From Flavobacterium cerinum (GTDB taxonomy: Bacteria; Bacteroidota; Bacteroidia; Flavobacteriales; Flavobacteriaceae): a stretch of 64,000 nucleotides of DNA. The position numbers were made by a program, and so were the translations under genes. The notes under the pieces are model-generated. The model was given only the letters and a program-made list of their open reading frames with translations, searched no databases and was not told the DNA's origin. The stretch spans positions 1 through 64,000 of the forward strand of contig NZ_SBII01000009.1 in the NCBI RefSeq assembly GCF_004028155.1. Reading direction: 5' to 3'. This document shows positions 1 through 10,615 of this stretch, in pieces. How positions within the stretch are numbered: the first letter of the stretch is position 1; each line of letters begins with the position of its first letter.

Positions 1-127
1 GGACGGAACCTTTAACGGTAACCCGGTACCGGCAACCGATTACTGGTTCACTGTTACCTACCCTGAAACTGTGGGAACAACCGTGATAAACAAAGAATTT
101 AAAGCACATTTCTCTTTAAAACGATAA
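1..127 (+). CDS. C-terminal end of a T9SS type B sorted protein (partial)
   Basis: The reading frame is open from base 2 and encodes about 41 residues ending at TAA 125-127; the start lies outside the window. It contains DGTFNGNPVPATDYWFTVTY and ends in FKAHFSLKR. This is the typical end of the gliding motility-associated (type B, CHU_C) sorting domain: a W-D-G-T-like turn, P-A-T-D-Y-W and a final GHFSL-type strand. The intact protein at 11515 ends in the same way. The parent protein is therefore probably exported by the type IX system and attached to or released from the cell surface. Its upstream domains cannot be known from this window. The next gene begins only 9 nt downstream, so the two may be cotranscribed. 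Confidence 0.8.
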   Translation, partial: DGTFNGNPVPATDYWFTVTYPETVGTTVINKEFKAHFSLKR

Positions 128-136
128 TTATAAAAA

Positions 137-1171
137 ATGAATAAACGTATTTTACTTCTGTTACTACTACCCTATTATTGCCTTGCACAAATGCCGGCAT
201 ATTATAATTCAATTAATTTTAGCCAAACTGGAAATAACCTTAAAGACCAGCTTGCACAACTAATCACTACTACACATACACACAACCTTGTATATACTCC
301 TGAGGTATGGGATGCTTTAGAACAAGCTGATCTTGTACCCGGAAGTAACCAAAACGTTTTTCTTATTTATGGTTATAATGATAATGATGCAGATGATGAT
401 AACGACAGAACAAGAAGTAAATATCTTACCTGCCACTCTGAAAGTTGTGACGGAAAATGGGTAAGAGAGCATGTTTTTCCGCGTTCATTGGGTAGTCCCA
501 ATCTTGAATTTGATGGTCCAGGATCTGATGCACACCACCTACGCGCTATTGATTATGATATGAATAATGATCGTGGCAACAAGCGTTTTGGAGCCGGTTC
601 TGGCAACGCTGCTACAGTAACAGGAGGATATTTTTATCCCGGAGACGAATGGAAAGGTGATATTGCAAGAATGATGATGTACATGTATATGCGTTATAAA
701 ACGCAATGCAGAGCTATTGTTGTAGGTGCCGGAAGCGCTACTTATAATGTAGATATGCCAAATATATTTTTAGAATGGAACAAAGAAGACCCAGTAAGCC
801 AGTATGAAAAAAATAGAAATACAGTTTTGCAAAACATGCAGGGTAACCGTAATCCTTTTATCGATAATCCTTATTTAGCAACTATTATATGGGGAGGACC
901 GGCAGCAGAAAATACATGGAGTAATTTATCATCTCAAGATTATTCTTTAAATACCATAGCTGTATATCCTACTCTTACAACTGGAGAAATACATATTGAG
1001 AATACTACTTCAAATCAATATACCTATAATGTATATAACAATTTAGGTCAACAAGTAAAAGCCGTAATATCTAACGACACTGTTAATATAACAGGCAATG
1101 CACCAGGTCTTTATTTTTTAATCGTTACTAACGATAATTCTAATAAAACATTTAAAATAATACTGAAATAA
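137..1171 (+). CDS. Secreted endonuclease I (EndA/NucM family) with T9SS type A sorting domain
   Basis: This 344-residue protein has a Sec signal peptide (hydrophobic leucine run, residues 4-17). The central domain carries the endonuclease I signature: REHVFP near 110-115, DAHHLRA near 131-137 and the N-x-x-R-G-N segment near 144-148. This is the beta-beta-alpha metal active site of periplasmic and extracellular non-specific nucleases, which cut DNA and often RNA. The last 75 or so residues form a T9SS type A sorting domain, beginning at VYPTLTTGEI and ending in KTFKIILK. The enzyme is thus predicted to be exported across the outer membrane rather than kept in the periplasm. It starts 9 nt after the preceding T9SS gene and is followed by a terminator. 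With the EEP nuclease, TonB receptor and DUF5689 lipoprotein further along, a role in degrading extracellular nucleic acid is inferred. Confidence 0.9.
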   Translation: MNKRILLLLLLPYYCLAQMPAYYNSINFSQTGNNLKDQLAQLITTTHTHNLVYTPEVWDALEQADLVPGSNQNVFLIYGYNDNDADDDNDRTRSKYLTCHSESCDGKWVREHVFPRSLGSPNLEFDGPGSDAHHLRAIDYDMNNDRGNKRFGAGSGNAATVTGGYFYPGDEWKGDIARMMMYMYMRYKTQCRAIVVGAGSATYNVDMPNIFLEWNKEDPVSQYEKNRNTVLQNMQGNRNPFIDNPYLATIIWGGPAAENTWSNLSSQDYSLNTIAVYPTLTTGEIHIENTTSNQYTYNVYNNLGQQVKAVISNDTVNITGNAPGLYFLIVTNDNSNKTFKIILK

Positions 1172-1197
1172 ATAGTTTTTGATATAGTTTTTTGATT

Positions 1198-1233
1198 TAA
1201 ACCCTGTCTTTTTAAGATGGGGTTTATTTTTTT
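1198..1233 (+). terminator. Rho-independent terminator after endonuclease I
   Basis: AAACCC..TCTT pairs with AAGA..GGGTTT around a short loop, with a 2-nt internal mismatch, and is followed by a run of T. It begins about 26 nt after the endonuclease stop codon. Confidence 0.6.
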
Positions 1234-1361
1234 AATGTGGTTAACACAATCGTAACAGTCTTTTCACAGAAACAACATTCCCAGTTAACATCTGAGTATA
1301 ACATTTGTATCCAATTGAAAATCAACAACAAATAAAGACTATTAATTAAATTTCAAATAAA

Positions 1362-4300
1362 ATGATTCAATTATTACATCAAAAAATGCTGCGGAAGCTC
1401 CTGGCAACCCTACTCTTTCTTTCGGTTGGAGTATCCTGGGGGCAAACAGCCTACACCCTTACTCATGGAACAGGGCAGGCCGCAACTACCGTTACAGGAA
1501 TAACAGCTTCCTATAATGGTGTAAGTGGCGGTTGCAGTACAACAGCAAATTCTGGCACAAACCTTCAATTGACCTTAACGGCACAAGCCGGTTACACTTT
1601 TACAATTACTTCTATTGAAGGAACAGCTGTAAGAAGTAGTGCAGGTTTACCAAATTTTAATTTTCAATTAATAAATAATGGTACCGTAAATGGTACTCCT
1701 GTAAATAATATACCTTCAACAAGCAGCTGTGGTGGTGGAACAGTAGTTCCTACAATTACAGTAGCAACAGCCAATCAAACAGTAACAGCAGGAAATACCG
1801 CGACAATTAATGTTGTTCGTGGTGGAAGTGGTTCAGGTTACAGTCATATGAAAACCTTTATAATTAAAGGTGTAGTAACTCCTACTGTTTTTATAGGAGC
1901 AGTAACTCCTACAACATTACCTGACTTTTCCACGACTTTAGGAACACCTTCTGATTCACAAAGTTTCACTGTAGACAGTGGCACGGGTATAACCGGAAAT
2001 ATTACAGCAACTGCCGGGGCACATTTTTTTGTAAGTTTAGATAATTCTACATTTACCAGCAGTGTAAGCTTTGCTAATCCTGCTGTGGGTCAGACACGCA
2101 CAGTATATGTGCGCTTTAACCCTTCTACAACAGGAACTAAATTAGGATCGGTAGCTCTTAGCAGCACCGGTGTTGCTAGTAAAATCGTTTCTGTTAAAGG
2201 AATAATAGGAATTGCTCCTGTTATTAGTAGTGTACTTACAAAAAGTACTGTTTACAGTACTACAGACACTTATAATATTAGTACAAGTACAGGAACTGCC
2301 CCTATTATTTATAGTGCCGATTTAACTGGTATACCAGCTGGTGCAACATTTACGGGAAGTACAATCTCATTTGCTGATAATTTTCCGGTAGGGAATTATA
2401 ATATACCTATCACTGCAACCAATGGTTTTGGTACTGTCACAGCAACTCTGGTATATTCAAGGACAGCAAAAGCGCTGACTCTTACGGGTGGAACAGCACA
2501 AAATAAAATATATGATGGTTTAACTGATGTTACATTAACTGCTCCCCCATCACTGGGCGGAATATTAATGGGCGATGATGTAACTCTAACAGGAACTCCG
2601 GTTAGTGCTTTTACAACTTCAGTAACAGGAAATCATCCTATTGCGATAACATCCGGCTATACCTTGACGGGAACCAATGCCGGAAATTATACATTAACCC
2701 TACCTCAACAACCTACAGGACTTACCGCAACTATAACTGCCGGTGAAATAACCATTACAGGAATACTTGTAGGAAATAAAATTTATGATGGAACTACAAC
2801 AGCCACTATTACGGGTACACCGATATTAAATGGTATTGCGAATAGTGAAGCTATAACATTAGATGCTGCTACAGCTACTGCTCTATTTGCAACAAATCAA
2901 ACAGGTACAGCTATACCAATAACAGTATCAGGTTACACTTTAAGTGGCTCTACATCTGCCAATTATACACTGCAACTACCTTCTGGTTTTACTGCGGATA
3001 TCACTGCAAAAGAATTGACCATTTCAGGAATACAAATACAAAATAAACTTGAAGACGGTACAACATCTGCAACTATTACAGGTACTCCCGCATTGGTTGG
3101 AGTAATTAATAGTGATGATGTAACCTTAGATAGCAGTGCTGCAACTGCAGTATTTACAACGGCATCTGTTGGTGCTGCAATACCAGTTACAGTTACCGGA
3201 TATACGCTTAACGGAACGGCTATTGGTAATTATACACTACAGCAGCCACAGGGGCTAATAGCTAATATAACTAGTGCTACTTTACAAAATCAGACAATAA
3301 CTTTTGATCCACTTACTACTGTTACTTATGGCGATACACCTTTTGTGCTAACCGCTACAGCAGTACCGTCTGGATTAACAGTAACTTACACAAGTTCTGA
3401 CGAAAATGTTGCCACAGTGTCTGGAAATATTGTTACAGTTGTTGGAATCGGAAGTACAACTATTACTGCTAATCAGGCAGGAAATGCTTCATTTAACCCT
3501 GCTCCTACCGTAACTCAGTCACTTGTTGTAAACAAAAAAACGCTTACAGTTGCAGGAGCAACTGTAGATAGTAAAACATACAACAAAACTATCGATGCCG
3601 TATTAAGTAATGGTACGCTTAGTGGTATAGTAGGTACGGATGTTGTTGTTCTTGATGGTTCTACGGGAACATTTGCCAGCGACGATGTAGCAAATGGTAT
3701 AGTCGTAACTCCACAGTACTCTATTAGTGGTGCTGATGCTGGAAAATATCTTCTTGCTCAGCCAGCACTTACAGGAAACATTCTCCCAAAAGCACTTACT
3801 CTGGCAACTCCGGCTGCTAATAATAAAATGTATGACGCTACAACTACTGCTACAATTACAGGTACTTTATCAGGTATACTTAGTGGTGATACTGTGACAT
3901 ATAACGGAACAGGTACATTTCCATCCGCCGATGCAGGAACAGGTATTACTGTTACTTCTACAGCTACACTTACCGGAGCAGATGCTGCAAATTATGTTTT
4001 AACACAACCAACAGGTCTAACTGCAAATATTACTAAACATAATGTAACAGTTAATGCTATAGCCAATAATAAAGCATATGACCGTACTACTAATGCTGTA
4101 ATCACAGCCACATTAAATGGAGTAATTGGTACAGATGATGTACAAATTACCGGGAATGGATTGTTTAACAACTTTAATGTAGGAATCAATAAGCCAGTAA
4201 CTTCTAACTTAGTATTATCAGGATTACAAGCTAATAATTATACACTTGTTCAACCAACCGGATTAATAGCTTCTATTACCCCTAAAAACCTTACTGTAGA

Positions 4301-7300
4301 TGTTACCACTACAATAGTAACTCCAAAAAACTATGATGGTACAGCTACAGCATCACTTACCAACACAGTACTTAACGGTATTGTACCAGGTGATGAAGCT
4401 AATGTTGCTGCCCAAACAGGTGCGTTTGCACAAACTACCCCAGGTACAGGCATCACAGTAAATAGTTTAGTACTAACAGGTAGTGCTGCTGGAAACTATG
4501 CTCTTATACAACCTGGATCGCTTACAGGAACTATTCTTCCGGCGGTACTTACAATAAGTAGTGCTGCAGCACAAAATAAAATATATGACAAAACAAATTC
4601 AGCTATAATTACAGGAACACTAGCTGGTATTATACCTGCTGAAGTTGTTACTTTTAACGGAACAGGAACTTTTGCATCTGTAAATGTTGCTAATGGTATT
4701 ACCGTTAACGCTACAATATCTCTAAGCGGTGCTAATGCTTCGAATTATGTTTTGACACAGCCAACAGGCCTTACCGCTAACATTACTCCTATTGCCTTAA
4801 CTGTTACTGCAACAGCACAGGATAAGCAATATAATGGTAATACGGATACTACTGTTAACGGTGCACAGATAACCGCAGGATCTATACTTCCTGGTGATAA
4901 TGTTACATTGGTATCTGCGTCGGTTGCAGGTTCATTTAACAATGCAAACGTAGGTACCGGAAAACCGGTATCGGCAGTATTTTTAATACAAGGAACTGAC
5001 GCGGCTAATTATACAGTTACTGCACAGACTTATCCTGCTGCTATTACAAACCTAACTCTTACTGCCGATACTACTAATGCATTGGTAGCAACAAAAATAT
5101 ACGACAACAATACTAATGCAGTACTAACAGGAGTAGTACTAAATGGTGTACTAAGTGGAGATACGGTAAATGCAACAACAGGTAATTTTGCTTCGGCAAA
5201 TGCCGGTACAGGTATTCCTGTAACCATTACCTTATCTGGTGCGCAGGCAGCAAATTATATACTAACACAACCTACAACTGCTCCTTCAGGAACTATAAGT
5301 AAAAAGGCATTAACTGCTACGGCAGACAATAAAACTAAAAATCAGGGAGCTGCTAATCCTGCCCTTACAATTACTTATTCAGGTTTCGTAACCGGGCAAA
5401 CCTCAGCAAATGCTTCAGGATTTATAGCGCCAACAGCTAATACAACTGCTGTTACAGGTTCACCAATGGGAGCATATCCTATAACACTTACAGGAGGAAC
5501 TTCAGACAACTATGATCTAAACCTTGTTAATGACTGGCTAATTGTAAGCCCGCCAACAACTACACTGTTCCCTTCAGGAACAATTTGGTCGAATGGTATT
5601 ACTGATGGAACTCCATATTTGTATAATCCTTACACTATTGGAGATAATGTACCAGCTAGTACTTATATAGATGTAAGCGGTATTGGCCGTGGAAGCGGTA
5701 TAGCCGGAAACGCAGCAACCGGCAGATATAATGCAAATGGTTGGGGATTAACATTTGATAGTAATGATTACTTCTATTTTACTATAACTCCTAAAGCAGG
5801 ATACAAGCTTAATTTAACCAATTTCATATATAGTGGACAAGCTTCGGGCACAGGGCCAAATACATATGCAGTAAAATCCAGTGCAGATAATTATACTGCT
5901 ACTATTGCCGGTGGTGGTGCAAATGGCACAATTAATCTTTCTGCAGGTACATATCAAAATGTAACACAGCCTATAACTTTCCGTGTGTATGCATGGGGTG
6001 GAAATAGTGCTACAGGAACTTTTAGTATTAACGACTTTAGTTTTAGCGGTTCAGTAATACAGGCTCCAACACCTGTGGCTCCGGTAATAAACAGTACACT
6101 GGTGGGTAATTCAAATGCAGGCAATACTGCTACTTACCAAATTACAACAACCGGTACTCCTGTAATTACACTTACTGCTGCTAATTTACCAGCAGGTGCT
6201 TCAATAAACAATTCAGGACTAATAAGTTTTGATGGTACTACACCTGTAGGTGTGTATAACATCACATTAAATGCAACTAGTTTTTATGGTACAAATACTA
6301 AGACATTAGTATATACTGTAAACAAAATAAACCAGATATTAACATTTGATCCAGACCCTATACCAACAAAATTCATGGGAGATCCTGATTTTGTTCTGGA
6401 AGCGTCAAGTTCAACAGCACTACCGATTACATCATGGGTTAGTTCTAATCCGGCTGTTGCAACTATTGCTGCAGATGGTACAGTAACAATTCTAAGTGTG
6501 GGTACAACTACACTTACTGCTTCAAATTTAGGAGATGCCTCTTATAATCCGGTATCAGCAGGCAGACTGTTAACAGTACTTCCTAAACCTATTCTTCTTG
6601 CAACCCCAACACCTATTACAATAATAGCTGTAGAAGGACAGGGTGCATCTGCAGCTGTACAATTAACAGCTGTTACAGGTACTGACCTTGTTCCTGTTGC
6701 GGGTACTATATCCCTTACCGTAACAACTGGGTTTGAAATAGCTACCGACATGGGTGCTTATGGAAATTCCGGCAGCTTTACCTATACAGGAGGTGCTATA
6801 AACCAAATTAATCCACTTATATATGTAAGACTTGCAGCAGGACATGCTGTGGGTACTTATACAGGTACATTAACCTTATCCGGAGGTAATGCAACATTAA
6901 CAATACCATTAAATGCAACTGTAGAACATACACCGGAAATTACAACAACTGCTGCTAATTTTGGTCCGTATTGCGCAGGCAGCACTAATACTGTAAGTCT
7001 GAGCTATACAACCCAGGGAACATTTAATACAACGAGTTTTTATGTTCAGCACTCCGATGCTACTGGAGTGTTTCCAAACGATTTCACTAATATAATAAGT
7101 ACTGCATCTGCAAGTGCTACAATAACAGCTACATTACCATCTACATTAGTTGCTGGTAATTACAAACTACGTGTAGTAAATCTTTCATCGGGTCTTGTAA
7201 TACCAAGTACAAATGACAATGGTAGTAATGTGGTAATAAATGCGTTGCCTACATTATCTGCTGTAACAACAGCGTGTACCGAAAATAGTGCTCCAATTCA

Positions 7301-10300
7301 TTTAGCAGGCTTACTGGCTAATGGTTCATTTACTGTTAATTACACAATTAATGGAGGTTCTGTAGTACAAGTATTAGATGTACTAGCTGATGCTTTGGGT
7401 AATGCAACATTTAACATCCCTGTTACGGCAGCGAATGGCGGTCAGATCGTAACAATAACAGAGTTGATCAGAACTGATATCGCTCCTGCTTGTAATACTG
7501 TGTTCTCAACAAATAACACAGTTGCCTTGATTATTACACCTGCTCCAACGGCCACTCCCTTAGCATTCTGTTCTGCTTCAACTGTAGCTAACTTAACTGC
7601 TACGGGTACAGACCTTAAGTGGTATGCTGCTCTAACTGGCGGACAAGCACTGGCAAATACAGAAGTAATTGCAACGGGTAACTATTATGTATCGCAAACT
7701 ATAAACGGATGTGAGAGTACAAGAACACTAGTTGCGGTTACTGTTAATGTAACTCCGGCTCCAACGGCTGTTCCATTAGCATTCTGTTCGGCTTCAACTG
7801 TAGCTAACTTAACAGCTACAGGTACAGACCTTAAGTGGTATGCTGCTCTAACTGGCGGACAAGCACTGGCAAATACAGAAGTAATTGCAACGGGTAACTA
7901 TTATGTATCTCAAACAGTAAACGGTTGTGAGAGTACAAGAACTGAAGTTGCGATTACTGTTAATGTAACTCCGGCTCCAACGGCTGCTCCTTTAGCATTC
8001 TGTTCGGCTTCAACAGTAGCAAATCTAACAGCTACAGGTACAGACCTTAAATGGTATGCTGCTCTAACAGGTGGTTCGGTATTAGTGAATACTTCCACAA
8101 TTACAACAGGTAACTATTATGTATCGCAAACGATAAACGGATGTGAGAGTACAAGAACTGAAGTTGCGGTTACTGTCAATGTAACTCCGGCTCCAACGGC
8201 TGCTCCATTAGCTTTCTGCTCAGTTTCAACAGTAGCTAACCTAACTGCGACAGGTACAGACCTTAAATGGTATACTGTACTTACAGGTGGCTTGGTACTA
8301 GCAAATACAGAAGCAATTGCAACGGGTAATTACTATGTATCACAAACATTAAACGGATGTGAGAGCACAAGAACTGAAGTTGCGGTTACTGTTAATGTAA
8401 CTCCGGCTCCAACGGCTGCTCCTTTAGCTTTCTGTTCGGCTTCAACAGTAGCGAACCTAACAGCGACAGGTACAAACCTTAAATGGTATGCTGCTCTAAC
8501 AGGTGGACAAGTACTAGCAAATACAGAAGCAATTGCAACGGGTAACTATTATGTATCGCAAACCATGAACGGTTGTGAGAGTACAAGAACTGAAGTTGCG
8601 GTTAGTGTTAACGTAACTCCGGCTCCAACGGCTGCTCCTTTAGCTTTCTGTTCGGCTTCAACAGTAGCGAACCTAACAGCTACAGGTACAAACCTTAAAT
8701 GGTATGTTGCTCTAACAGGTGGTTCGGTATTAGTGAATACTTCCACAATTACAACTGGTAACTATTATGTATCGCAAACGATAAACGGATGTGAGAGTAC
8801 AAGAACACTAGTTGCGGTTACTGTTAATGTAACTCCGGCTCCAACGGCTGCTCCTTTAGCTTTCTGTTCGGCTTCGACGGTAGCGAACCTAATGGCGACA
8901 GGTACAAACCTTAAATGGTATGCTGCTCTTACAGGTGGCTTGGTACTAGCAAATTCGGAAGCAATTACAACAGGTAACTATTATGTATCGCAAACCATGA
9001 ACGGATGTGAGAGTACAAGAACTGAAGTTGCGGTTACTGTTAATGTAACTCCGGCTCCAACGGCTGTTCCTTTATCTTTCTGTTCGGCTTCAACAGTAGC
9101 GAACTTAACAGCTACAGGTACAAACCTTAAATGGTATAGCTCACTTACCGGAGGTTCGATATTAGCAAATACAGAAGTACTTACAACAGGTAACTATTAT
9201 GTATCACAAACTATAAACGGATGCGAGAGTGCAAGAACTGAAGTTGCGGTTAACATGAACCCAACTGCTGTTCCTACTGCTGCTCCAATGGTTTTCTGCC
9301 AGCAGGCTTTTGGTTTAAACCTTGTTGCTACGGGAACAAATTTAAAATGGTATACAGCTGCTACTGGTGGCACTTTAGTAACCGAAACAACACCACTTGT
9401 TAGTGGTAACTATTATGTATCGCAAACTATAGATGGCTGCGAAAGTTTAAGAACTGCTGTTTTAATTACTATAAACATAACTCCTGCTCCAACAGCCGGT
9501 CCATTAACTTTCTGTCACTCTGCAACTGTAGCTAATTTAATAGCAACCGGGACAGATCTTAAATGGTATGGATACTCTACAAGTGGTCCAGTATTAGAAA
9601 ATACAACATCATTAACCACGGGTAACTATTATGTATCACAAACTATAAATGGCTGTGAGAGTACAAGAACGCTGGTAGCAGTGACAATAACTATAACAAC
9701 GGCTCCTTTTGGTGTAGCACAAACATTTTGTGAAAATGCTACAGTCGCTAACTTAGTTGCAACAGGTACTGATTTAAAATGGTACACTGCACCTACAGGT
9801 GGTTCAGTATTAGAAAATACAGCATCACTAACTACAGGTAACTATTATGTATCACAAACTATAAATGGTTGTGAGAGCCCTCGTAAAATGATATTTGTAA
9901 CAACAAATACAACAATTGCACCACAAGGCCAAACTGAACAATTGTTTACCGAAGGTTCAACAATTGCTGATCTTGAAGTTCAGGGAGAAAATATTAAATG
10001 GTATCCTACTGAAGCTGATGCAATAGCAGGCACTAATCAATTACCTGCTAACACAGTTCTTGTGAACGAAACAACTTACTATGCTACGCAGACAATAGGT
10101 TGTGAGAGTAATGAGGTTTTAGCTGTAACAGTGACAATAACATTAGGTGTACATGAAGTTGAAAAATTCACTTTTAGCTACTACCCTAACCCTGTTATAA
10201 ACGAACTGCACATTAAAGCTGAAAATACAATAACTAATGTTACTGTATACAGTTTATCAGGTCAGGAAGTAATGAACCAAAAATGGAATAAAGAAGAAGG

Positions 10301-10400
10301 CGTTCTTGATATGTCTTCTCTGCAAGCCGAAATATACCTGGTAAAAGTAAATTTTGGCACATTCGAAAAAATAATCAAAGTGGTTAGAAACCACAAATAG
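1362..10400 (+). CDS. Giant adhesin-like protein with YDG and Ig-like repeats and T9SS type A sorting domain
   Basis: The protein is 3012 residues long. A signal peptide (MLRKLLATLLFLSVGVSWGQ) starts at the second methionine, base 1386, so that is an alternative start. After a short N-terminal region come about ten YDG-type beta domains (NKIYDGTTT, NKMYDATTT and similar) between residues 370 and 1310. They are interrupted by a BIg2-like domain near 645-725 and closed by an MBG-like domain near 1315-1395. Further beta-sandwich and BIg2 domains lie near 1400-2050. Twelve Ig-like repeats of 72 residues follow (2059 to about 2928), each with FCSAS, LKWY, GNYYVSQT and GCES motifs. The C-terminus (YYPNPVINELHI onward) is a type A sorting domain. 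No catalytic motif is visible. A surface filament or adhesin is the best guess, inferred from architecture alone. A strong terminator follows directly. Confidence 0.88.
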   Translation: MIQLLHQKMLRKLLATLLFLSVGVSWGQTAYTLTHGTGQAATTVTGITASYNGVSGGCSTTANSGTNLQLTLTAQAGYTFTITSIEGTAVRSSAGLPNFNFQLINNGTVNGTPVNNIPSTSSCGGGTVVPTITVATANQTVTAGNTATINVVRGGSGSGYSHMKTFIIKGVVTPTVFIGAVTPTTLPDFSTTLGTPSDSQSFTVDSGTGITGNITATAGAHFFVSLDNSTFTSSVSFANPAVGQTRTVYVRFNPSTTGTKLGSVALSSTGVASKIVSVKGIIGIAPVISSVLTKSTVYSTTDTYNISTSTGTAPIIYSADLTGIPAGATFTGSTISFADNFPVGNYNIPITATNGFGTVTATLVYSRTAKALTLTGGTAQNKIYDGLTDVTLTAPPSLGGILMGDDVTLTGTPVSAFTTSVTGNHPIAITSGYTLTGTNAGNYTLTLPQQPTGLTATITAGEITITGILVGNKIYDGTTTATITGTPILNGIANSEAITLDAATATALFATNQTGTAIPITVSGYTLSGSTSANYTLQLPSGFTADITAKELTISGIQIQNKLEDGTTSATITGTPALVGVINSDDVTLDSSAATAVFTTASVGAAIPVTVTGYTLNGTAIGNYTLQQPQGLIANITSATLQNQTITFDPLTTVTYGDTPFVLTATAVPSGLTVTYTSSDENVATVSGNIVTVVGIGSTTITANQAGNASFNPAPTVTQSLVVNKKTLTVAGATVDSKTYNKTIDAVLSNGTLSGIVGTDVVVLDGSTGTFASDDVANGIVVTPQYSISGADAGKYLLAQPALTGNILPKALTLATPAANNKMYDATTTATITGTLSGILSGDTVTYNGTGTFPSADAGTGITVTSTATLTGADAANYVLTQPTGLTANITKHNVTVNAIANNKAYDRTTNAVITATLNGVIGTDDVQITGNGLFNNFNVGINKPVTSNLVLSGLQANNYTLVQPTGLIASITPKNLTVDVTTTIVTPKNYDGTATASLTNTVLNGIVPGDEANVAAQTGAFAQTTPGTGITVNSLVLTGSAAGNYALIQPGSLTGTILPAVLTISSAAAQNKIYDKTNSAIITGTLAGIIPAEVVTFNGTGTFASVNVANGITVNATISLSGANASNYVLTQPTGLTANITPIALTVTATAQDKQYNGNTDTTVNGAQITAGSILPGDNVTLVSASVAGSFNNANVGTGKPVSAVFLIQGTDAANYTVTAQTYPAAITNLTLTADTTNALVATKIYDNNTNAVLTGVVLNGVLSGDTVNATTGNFASANAGTGIPVTITLSGAQAANYILTQPTTAPSGTISKKALTATADNKTKNQGAANPALTITYSGFVTGQTSANASGFIAPTANTTAVTGSPMGAYPITLTGGTSDNYDLNLVNDWLIVSPPTTTLFPSGTIWSNGITDGTPYLYNPYTIGDNVPASTYIDVSGIGRGSGIAGNAATGRYNANGWGLTFDSNDYFYFTITPKAGYKLNLTNFIYSGQASGTGPNTYAVKSSADNYTATIAGGGANGTINLSAGTYQNVTQPITFRVYAWGGNSATGTFSINDFSFSGSVIQAPTPVAPVINSTLVGNSNAGNTATYQITTTGTPVITLTAANLPAGASINNSGLISFDGTTPVGVYNITLNATSFYGTNTKTLVYTVNKINQILTFDPDPIPTKFMGDPDFVLEASSSTALPITSWVSSNPAVATIAADGTVTILSVGTTTLTASNLGDASYNPVSAGRLLTVLPKPILLATPTPITIIAVEGQGASAAVQLTAVTGTDLVPVAGTISLTVTTGFEIATDMGAYGNSGSFTYTGGAINQINPLIYVRLAAGHAVGTYTGTLTLSGGNATLTIPLNATVEHTPEITTTAANFGPYCAGSTNTVSLSYTTQGTFNTTSFYVQHSDATGVFPNDFTNIISTASASATITATLPSTLVAGNYKLRVVNLSSGLVIPSTNDNGSNVVINALPTLSAVTTACTENSAPIHLAGLLANGSFTVNYTINGGSVVQVLDVLADALGNATFNIPVTAANGGQIVTITELIRTDIAPACNTVFSTNNTVALIITPAPTATPLAFCSASTVANLTATGTDLKWYAALTGGQALANTEVIATGNYYVSQTINGCESTRTLVAVTVNVTPAPTAVPLAFCSASTVANLTATGTDLKWYAALTGGQALANTEVIATGNYYVSQTVNGCESTRTEVAITVNVTPAPTAAPLAFCSASTVANLTATGTDLKWYAALTGGSVLVNTSTITTGNYYVSQTINGCESTRTEVAVTVNVTPAPTAAPLAFCSVSTVANLTATGTDLKWYTVLTGGLVLANTEAIATGNYYVSQTLNGCESTRTEVAVTVNVTPAPTAAPLAFCSASTVANLTATGTNLKWYAALTGGQVLANTEAIATGNYYVSQTMNGCESTRTEVAVSVNVTPAPTAAPLAFCSASTVANLTATGTNLKWYVALTGGSVLVNTSTITTGNYYVSQTINGCESTRTLVAVTVNVTPAPTAAPLAFCSASTVANLMATGTNLKWYAALTGGLVLANSEAITTGNYYVSQTMNGCESTRTEVAVTVNVTPAPTAVPLSFCSASTVANLTATGTNLKWYSSLTGGSILANTEVLTTGNYYVSQTINGCESARTEVAVNMNPTAVPTAAPMVFCQQAFGLNLVATGTNLKWYTAATGGTLVTETTPLVSGNYYVSQTIDGCESLRTAVLITINITPAPTAGPLTFCHSATVANLIATGTDLKWYGYSTSGPVLENTTSLTTGNYYVSQTINGCESTRTLVAVTITITTAPFGVAQTFCENATVANLVATGTDLKWYTAPTGGSVLENTASLTTGNYYVSQTINGCESPRKMIFVTTNTTIAPQGQTEQLFTEGSTIADLEVQGENIKWYPTEADAIAGTNQLPANTVLVNETTYYATQTIGCESNEVLAVTVTITLGVHEVEKFTFSYYPNPVINELHIKAENTITNVTVYSLSGQEVMNQKWNKEEGVLDMSSLQAEIYLVKVNFGTFEKIIKVVRNHK
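2470..5550 (+). repeat. Array of about ten YDG-domain coding repeats
   Basis: Diverged in-frame repeats of about 250 bp encode the motif (N/D/T)K-x-Y-(D/N), as in NKIYDGLTD, NKIYDGTTT, NKLEDGTTS, SKTYNKTID, NKMYDATTT, NKAYDRTTN, PKNYDGTAT, NKIYDKTNS, DKQYNGNTD and TKIYDNNTN. Each is followed by a (G/A)NYTL(x)QP strand. DNA divergence is high, so this is an old expansion, unlike the Ig-like array downstream. Confidence 0.8.
7536..10143 (+). repeat. Twelve tandem 72-residue Ig-like repeats (216-bp period)
   Basis: Units start with T-P-A-P-T-A and contain FCSASTVANLTATGT, LKWY, TGNYYVSQT and NGCESTRT. Units 1-8 (7536-9263) keep the exact 216-bp period and are very similar in DNA. Units 9-12 diverge progressively, and unit 12 has lost the first cysteine. 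The two conserved cysteines per unit (FC and GC) suggest a disulphide in each domain. The long DNA identity makes the array prone to unit gain or loss. Confidence 0.9.
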
Positions 10401-10418
10401 AGTCAAAATGTAATGTTT

Positions 10419-10453
10419 AAGCGGCTGCCTTTTCAGGCAGCCGCTTTTGTTTT
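10419..10453 (+). terminator. Strong rho-independent terminator after the giant adhesin gene
   Basis: A perfect 12-bp stem (AAGCGGCTGCCT with AGGCAGCCGCTT), a 3-nt loop and a T-rich tail begin 18 nt after the stop codon. Confidence 0.85.
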
Positions 10454-10615
10454 ATGACCTTTTTCACTAAATCTAACCTTTTGTTTAAGTATCGGTAAAC
10501 TAAAAGTGTTTTACCCCGTATTAAATAACCATTAACTAACAATTTCACAATATTCATTTTCGGTATTTACTTCTTTGCATTTCTAATTTTACATCAAAAT
10601 AAAAACGATCAGAAA

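Noticed and set aside
3992..8746. Several minus-strand frames of 60-70 codons opposite the 3012-residue gene
   Set aside because: They repeat with the coding repeats and have compositions expected from antisense translation.
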